Assembly (NCBI GenBank): GCA_007570995.1
Contig: RKSG01000182.1
Location: 1 to 45,604, forward strand
Origin: Nitrospirales bacterium
GTDB lineage: Bacteria; Nitrospirota; Nitrospiria; Nitrospirales; UBA8639
Reading direction: 5' to 3'
DNA length: 45,604 nucleotides
The translations under genes and the position numbers were made by a program. The notes beneath the pieces are model-generated. The model made no database searches and was not told the origin of the DNA. It saw only the letters and a program-made list of their open reading frames with translations. Of the stretch, positions 41,474 to 45,604 are shown piece after piece (within the stretch, counting starts at the first letter, position 1; every line of letters starts with the position of its first letter).

Positions 41474-43015
41474 TCATGCGTGAGGCAGAGCCTTCACAAG
41501 CTCCTGAAACTGTTGACCCCGATCGCGATAGTCGCGAAACATGTCGAAGCTGGCACAGGCCGGAGACAACAACACGGCGTCCCCCGGTGCGGCAATGGTC
41601 GCAGCCAGCTTCACCCCCTCGGCCAGGGACGAGACGTGGCTGACGGCTCCCGCGCCGGCGACAGCCCGGGCAATCGTCGCCGCCGATTCGCCCAACACGA
41701 TACAATGCACGGCGTTCCGCGTGAGCGGCTCCCGCAAACGATGGAACTCACTCGGCCCCTTCGCCCGTCCGCCCAGAATGATGACGACGGGTCGCTGGAG
41801 ACTGTTGAGCGCATGGAGCGTGGCATCCACGTTGGTCCCCTTGGAATCATCGATAAACGTCACGCCCCGCCGCTCACACACCACCTCACACGCATGCGCC
41901 AACCCGCGAAACGCCTGCACGGCCCGTCTCATGCCCGCACGAGAACAGCCACTGACCATGCCCACTGCGACGGCGGCGAGGACATTAGACAGGTTGTGAC
42001 GTCCCGCGAGGGCGAAATCGGTCACCGGCATCAGTGCCTCCGGTGGCCCGTTCCATCGTGTCATGATCGTATCTCCGTCCACCCACACGCCGGCGGGCAC
42101 CTCCCGCGTCAGACTCCATTCCACGAGACGACCGCGGAGCGACGGCCGGCCCGTGCGGAGATGCGGATCATCGGCATTCAGCAGGGCGAAATCCTCTGAC
42201 GTCTGATTGCGAAAAATCCTGAACTTGGCCCTCGCATAGGCCGCAAAATCCGGATAGCGATCCAGATGATCGGGGGTGATGTTGAGCAACACCGCGATGT
42301 GTGGGCGAAACCGGTCAATGGTTTCCAGTTGAAAACTCGATAACTCCGCGACGATGGCCTGCAGCGGGGGTGCCGTCGTCCGGCCCGCGCGTGCATGCTG
42401 GTGAATGGTCAGCGCGGCCTCCGCGAGTGGTGGCCCAAGGTTACCGCCGACAAACGGCGTACGTCCGCATTCACGGAAGAGACCGCCCAGAAGCGACACC
42501 ACGGTACTCTTGCCATTCGTTCCGGTCACGCCGATGACAGGGATCGAAAACAACCATGAGGCCACTTCGACCTCTCCGACAACGGGGACACCCCGTTGGC
42601 GCACACCATCCAACGCCTCCAGATCCGAGGGCACACCTGGACTCACGACCACCAGGTCAACAGCCTCCAGGCCCCGCGCAAATCGCTCGCCACCAAACAG
42701 GCCAATGCATGCCCCTGGCGCCCCGGAAATGGAGGGGGGAGAACAGGGGGCCAACGGGTGCGACGCGGGCACCGTCGCGGCCCATTCCGTTTCAGGCCGG
42801 TGATCCACCAACGACACCCGGGCACCCAGCGCGACCAGCAACCGTGTGACGGCCAGCCCGCTTCGTCCCGCCCCGACCACGGCCACGGCCTGCCCGGGAA
42901 GTCGGGCCAGCCCCTGGTCGCCCGGGGCGCCAGGGGCATGCCGGTCACGGGGACTCCCGCTCGCCCCTGGTCGCCCGGGGCGCCAGGGGCATGCCTGAGA
43001 TGCCTGTTGCGTCAT
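41474..43015 (-). CDS. murD: UDP-N-acetylmuramoyl-L-alanine--D-glutamate ligase with three repeat inserts
   Basis: MurD adds D-glutamate to the muropeptide. Family marks are VAVVGAGRSGLAVTRLL, VVSPGVP, the ATP loop VTGTNGKSTVVSLLGG, ELSSFQLE, NITPDHLDRY, GRHNLSNVLAA and DDSKGTN. From ATG 43015, preceded by GTGGAG, the product has 513 aa, some 60-70 more than usual. The excess sits where dispersed repeats lie: the first 36 residues (R13 and R14, reading ACPWRPGRPGASG and APGAPGDQG) and a stretch SHPLAPCSPPSISGAPGACIG (R12) between the first Rossmann fold and LVVVSPG. The ATP and substrate motifs are untouched. Confidence 0.93.
   Translation of the reverse strand: MTQQASQACPWRPGRPGASGSPRDRHAPGAPGDQGLARLPGQAVAVVGAGRSGLAVTRLLVALGARVSLVDHRPETEWAATVPASHPLAPCSPPSISGAPGACIGLFGGERFARGLEAVDLVVVSPGVPSDLEALDGVRQRGVPVVGEVEVASWLFSIPVIGVTGTNGKSTVVSLLGGLFRECGRTPFVGGNLGPPLAEAALTIHQHARAGRTTAPPLQAIVAELSSFQLETIDRFRPHIAVLLNITPDHLDRYPDFAAYARAKFRIFRNQTSEDFALLNADDPHLRTGRPSLRGRLVEWSLTREVPAGVWVDGDTIMTRWNGPPEALMPVTDFALAGRHNLSNVLAAVAVGMVSGCSRAGMRRAVQAFRGLAHACEVVCERRGVTFIDDSKGTNVDATLHALNSLQRPVVIILGGRAKGPSEFHRLREPLTRNAVHCIVLGESAATIARAVAGAGAVSHVSSLAEGVKLAATIAAPGDAVLLSPACASFDMFRDYRDRGQQFQELVKALPHA
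42704..42740 (+). repeat. Dispersed repeat R12, partial, inside murD
   Basis: AATGCATGCCCCTGGCGCCC followed by CGGAAATGGAGGGGGG: left edge and half of module B joined to the GGAGGGGGG tail. Read as PSISGAPGACI. Confidence 0.8.
42910..42942 (-). repeat. Dispersed repeat R13: solo module B, reverse, in murD
   Basis: A near-perfect palindrome (GCCCCTGGTCGCCCGGGGCG, then CCAGGGGCATGCC). Identical 33-bp copy recurs 53 bp away as R14. Confidence 0.9.
42963..42995 (-). repeat. Dispersed repeat R14: second identical module B in murD
   Basis: Same 33 bases as R13, same orientation. The 53-bp period is not a multiple of three, so the two copies are read in different frames within one protein. Confidence 0.9.
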
Positions 43016-43046
43016 GTTCTCCACGGTCATCGGCATCGGGTGACGA

Positions 43047-44123
43047 TTAACGAAGTTTCAAGGTACTCAGACTCACGAGCATGAGCAGAACGGCCACGAT
43101 CCATAATCGAACCACGACCTTGGGTTCCTCCCATCCCTTCATCTCGAAATGGTGATGAATCGGCGCCATCAAAAAAACCCGTTTCCCGCGCGACTTAAAC
43201 AACAGCACCTGAAAGATGACGGAGACCGCCTCCATGACAAACACGCCGCCAACCAGGATCAGCAACAACTCCTGTTTACTGACCACCGCGACCGTGCCCA
43301 GTGCCGCGCCAAGAGGTAACGACCCGACATCCCCCATGAACACCGATGCCGGATAGGCGTTGAACCACAGAAACCCGAGACTCGCCCCGAAGACCGCCGC
43401 CATCAGCACGGCCAGTTCCCCGGAGCCTTCAATGTAGGGAAGCAGTAAATAGTCCGCCACCACCTTGTTCCCGGCCGCATAAGCCACGGCGGCATAGGCC
43501 ACGGACGCCACGATGATGGGACCGGTCGCCAACCCATCCAGCCCGTCTGTCAAATTCACGGCGTTGGAACAGCCAACGATCACCAAGACGATAAACGGAA
43601 TGTAGAACGGCCCAAGGTCCGGCGTGAAGGTCTTGAAAAACGGCACGCTGAGTTCCGTCGAATATCCGGCAGACATGTAAAACACCAGACCGATTCCCAG
43701 GGCAATGCTGCTTTGCGCCACCAGTTTCTGGAAAATGGTCAGGCCCTGTGAGCGGCGCCGCACAATTTTCATGTAATCATCGGCAAACCCGATCAGTCCA
43801 AACCCGAGGAGAGACAGGATGACAAGCCACACATAGAGATTCAGCACGTCCGCCCACAGCAGCGTCGACAGCACCACGGCGAACAGAATGAGAATGCCGC
43901 CCATGGTGGGGGTGCCGTGTTTGGCCACATGGTGGCTGGGGCCTTCTTCGCGGATCCATTGCCCCAGACACAGATCCTGCAATTTTTTAATCATGGGCGG
44001 TGCCAGGAAAAACGTGAGCAGAAACGCCGTCAGTGCCGCGTAAATGACGCGAAAACTCAAATACCGAAAGACGTGAAAGAGTGCGATCTCCGTGTGCAGT
44101 GGGTAAAGCCACAAAAACAACAT
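43047..44123 (-). CDS. mraY: Phospho-N-acetylmuramoyl-pentapeptide transferase
   Basis: MraY makes lipid I by moving phospho-MurNAc-pentapeptide to undecaprenyl phosphate. The 358-aa membrane protein starts MLFLWLYPLHTEIALFHVF and has GTPTMGGILIL near residue 72, the catalytic GFADDYMKIVRRRSQGLT near 110, NAVNLTDGLDGLA near 188, NAYPASVFMGDVGSLPLG near 262 and APIHHHFEMKGWEEPKVV near 320. ATG 44123 gives the normal start; the frame is open upstream into murF without similarity. Confidence 0.97.
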   Translation of the reverse strand: MLFLWLYPLHTEIALFHVFRYLSFRVIYAALTAFLLTFFLAPPMIKKLQDLCLGQWIREEGPSHHVAKHGTPTMGGILILFAVVLSTLLWADVLNLYVWLVILSLLGFGLIGFADDYMKIVRRRSQGLTIFQKLVAQSSIALGIGLVFYMSAGYSTELSVPFFKTFTPDLGPFYIPFIVLVIVGCSNAVNLTDGLDGLATGPIIVASVAYAAVAYAAGNKVVADYLLLPYIEGSGELAVLMAAVFGASLGFLWFNAYPASVFMGDVGSLPLGAALGTVAVVSKQELLLILVGGVFVMEAVSVIFQVLLFKSRGKRVFLMAPIHHHFEMKGWEEPKVVVRLWIVAVLLMLVSLSTLKLR

Positions 44124-44140
44124 TGGCCGTGTCCTGTCCC

Positions 44141-45598
44141 TTACTGGTGTGTGGGCCGGCGCTGCAGTGCAAGCCCGTCCAGCACCCGTTCCAGCCCCAC
44201 GCCCCTGGATGCCTTGAGCAAGACGACATCGCCTGGTTGCGCCAGACGATTGAGAACCCGTGTTGCCCCGCCAACATGGGGTGTGACAACAATCCGTGAC
44301 GGAGGCATGCCCCGTGAGGCAGCCCCGTGCGCCAGCGCCGCGCCGAACTGCCCACACGCAATCAAACAGGCAATCCGGCTGTCGGCGAGAAACGCGCCCA
44401 CAGCCTCATGGCATGTCGGCGAATCCGTCCCCAGTTCCAGCATGTCCCCCAGCACCGCGATGGTCCGTTTCCCCTCACCAATCTCCTGTAACAGCGTCAC
44501 AGCCGCCCTCATCGAATCCGGATTGGCGTTATAGCAATCATGAATCACGGTGAGGCCCTGTCGCGACAACACCTGCGACCGCATGGCCGTCGGCCGAAAC
44601 CGACTCAAGCCGACAGCCGTGGCGGCAACCGACAGCCCCAACGTCTGCCCCACGGCAATCGCGGCCAACGCATTCAACACATTATGGGTTCCATGCACGC
44701 GGAGCACCATGCGATGCGTTCGCGGACGTCCGGCCATATGGAGACAGAATTCCGTTCGCGTGCCCCGCCGCTGCATGTCACTCCCCCGGATATCCGCTCG
44801 ACGGCCGAATCCAAACGACACCACCGCACAGCGGGCACGGCGACGGAACAATCTGTAATACGGGTCATCGGCGTTCAGCATCACCGCGCCGTCACGGGGA
44901 AGCCGGGTCAGCAGTTCGGCCTTCGCACGGGCGGAGCCGTCGACGCTTCCAAAAGATTCCAGATGATCCGCGCCGACGTTGGTAATGACCCCGATGGTCG
45001 GCCGGGCAATCTCCGCCAGCCGTGTGGTCTGGCCTTCCCGATCCACCCCGAATTCCAGCACCGCCAGTTGATGGGATGCGGTCAACCCCAACACCGTGCG
45101 CGGCAACCCGATGCGATTGTTCGCATTGCCGACCGTTTTCAGGACACGCCACCGTTGCGCGAGGACGTGCGCGACCATCTCTTTGGTGGTGGTTTTCCCG
45201 TTACTTCCCGTCACCGCAATCACCGGAATATCAACACGTGCACGATGAAAGGCTGCCAGGTCCTGATAGGCTCGCACCGTATCGTTCACCGTAATGACGA
45301 ACGGTTCGGCATGGCGGGCACCACGGCGCGCCGGGATTCCTGCGTGCGCAGGAATGACGGAGGGGGAGAAGACCGCCGCCCGCCGGGACGTCGCTTCAAC
45401 CACCACCCCCCTGGCACCACGGGTGACCACCTCATCGACAAAATGATGGCCGTCGCACCGCTCGCCCTTCATGGCAACAAACACATCCCCCTTGCGTACC
45501 GTTCGAGAATCCATGCACACGCGTCGGACTCGACACCCGAGTGTCCCGCTCAGCCATGTTCCGCCTGTGGCGTCAAGCACGTCCTGGCCTGTCCACAT
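44141..45598 (-). CDS. murF: UDP-MurNAc-tripeptide--D-Ala-D-Ala ligase with repeat insert
   Basis: MurF adds the D-Ala-D-Ala made by Ddl, finishing the pentapeptide. The 485-aa product has DSRTVRKGDVFVAMKGER near residue 30, the ATP loop VTGSNGKTTTKEMVAHVL near 130, NVGADHLESFGS near 208, HNVLNALAAIAVG near 303 and HDCYNANPDSMRAAV near 345. Residues about 78-97 (SPSVIPAHAGIPARRGARH) are encoded by repeat R15, of the GTCATTCCTGCG class, in the first domain. ATG 45598 is 6 bp from the window edge, so its ribosome site, and any earlier start, cannot be seen. Confidence 0.95.
   Translation of the reverse strand: MWTGQDVLDATGGTWLSGTLGCRVRRVCMDSRTVRKGDVFVAMKGERCDGHHFVDEVVTRGARGVVVEATSRRAAVFSPSVIPAHAGIPARRGARHAEPFVITVNDTVRAYQDLAAFHRARVDIPVIAVTGSNGKTTTKEMVAHVLAQRWRVLKTVGNANNRIGLPRTVLGLTASHQLAVLEFGVDREGQTTRLAEIARPTIGVITNVGADHLESFGSVDGSARAKAELLTRLPRDGAVMLNADDPYYRLFRRRARCAVVSFGFGRRADIRGSDMQRRGTRTEFCLHMAGRPRTHRMVLRVHGTHNVLNALAAIAVGQTLGLSVAATAVGLSRFRPTAMRSQVLSRQGLTVIHDCYNANPDSMRAAVTLLQEIGEGKRTIAVLGDMLELGTDSPTCHEAVGAFLADSRIACLIACGQFGAALAHGAASRGMPPSRIVVTPHVGGATRVLNRLAQPGDVVLLKASRGVGLERVLDGLALQRRPTHQ
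45333..45367 (+). repeat. Repeat R15 inside murF (GTCATTCCTGCG-class hairpin with GGAGGGGGA tail)
   Basis: GGGATTCCTGCGTGCGCAGG plus AATGACGGAGGGGGA. The arms belong to the widespread CATTCCTGCG hairpin class, yet the ACGGAGGGGGA tail matches the local composite family, a link between the two. Confidence 0.85.
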
Positions 45599-45604
45599 TG
45601 TCAG

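Noticed and set aside
39183-41705. A single 840-codon open frame covering murG and most of ftsW
   Set aside because: Only the last 361 codons are MurG. The rest is an Arg/Gly-rich reading of ftsW in another frame, a GC-driven absence of stops. MurG starts at ATG 40268.

Overview
The window is a chromosomal stretch of a moderately GC-rich (roughly 55-60% by eye) bacterium, almost certainly Gram-negative in build: an export-type cyclophilin, a type II secretion/type IV pilus ATPase and inner-membrane protein pair, and a classic division and cell wall (dcw) cluster. Phylum cannot be fixed from sequence alone; gene order and the FabL-type enoyl reductase would fit a deep-branching lineage such as Nitrospirota, but this is low-confidence inference. 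Nearly everything is on the minus strand; only a lipo/exported NHL-like protein, a cysteine-rich protein and one orphan gene are on the plus strand.

Layout: (1) 1-2991, a partial type III-like restriction helicase/nuclease running off the left edge. (2) 3037-5588, folD-metF-panB, a one-carbon/tetrahydrofolate operon read leftwards. (3) 5747-7488, a plus-strand pair (beta-propeller protein, zinc-ribbon protein). (4) 7517-18243, a fatty-acid synthesis operon in the order yceD, [glycosyltransferase, small ORF], rpmF, plsX, fabH, [lower-GC unknown gene], fabL-like, fabD, fabG, acpP, fabF, rnc, ppi. Two intruding genes interrupt what is normally a tight cluster. (5) 18341-21887, prs, rplY, pth, rpsF, ssb, rpsR. 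The pth frame has no standard start codon. (6) 22239-27151, pgsA, gspE/pilB, gspF/pilC, ispE. (7) 27356-28344, an AT-rich accessory island with a gene made of 87-bp tandem repeats, followed by a palindromic promoter driving an orphan 104-aa gene. (8) 28706-45598, the dcw cluster in transcription order murF, mraY, murD, ftsW, murG, murC, murB, ddl, ftsQ, ftsA, ftsZ, then pgeF, yggS, yggT and a beta-lactamase-fold serine hydrolase.

The most striking feature is a family of about fifteen composite, hairpin-forming dispersed repeats. None was seen in the first 22 kb; from 22,056 onward they fill intergenic spacers and are also embedded in frame inside conserved genes (yggS, pgeF, ftsQ three times, murD three times, murF, and the murC/murB junction). 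The same DNA module is translated in all three frames in different hosts, so it behaves as a protein-tolerated mobile palindromic element, comparable in behaviour to Rickettsia palindromic elements but of different sequence. Start sites were chosen from Shine-Dalgarno-like sequences, overlaps with upstream genes and family length; several N-termini remain uncertain because repeats sit at gene starts.
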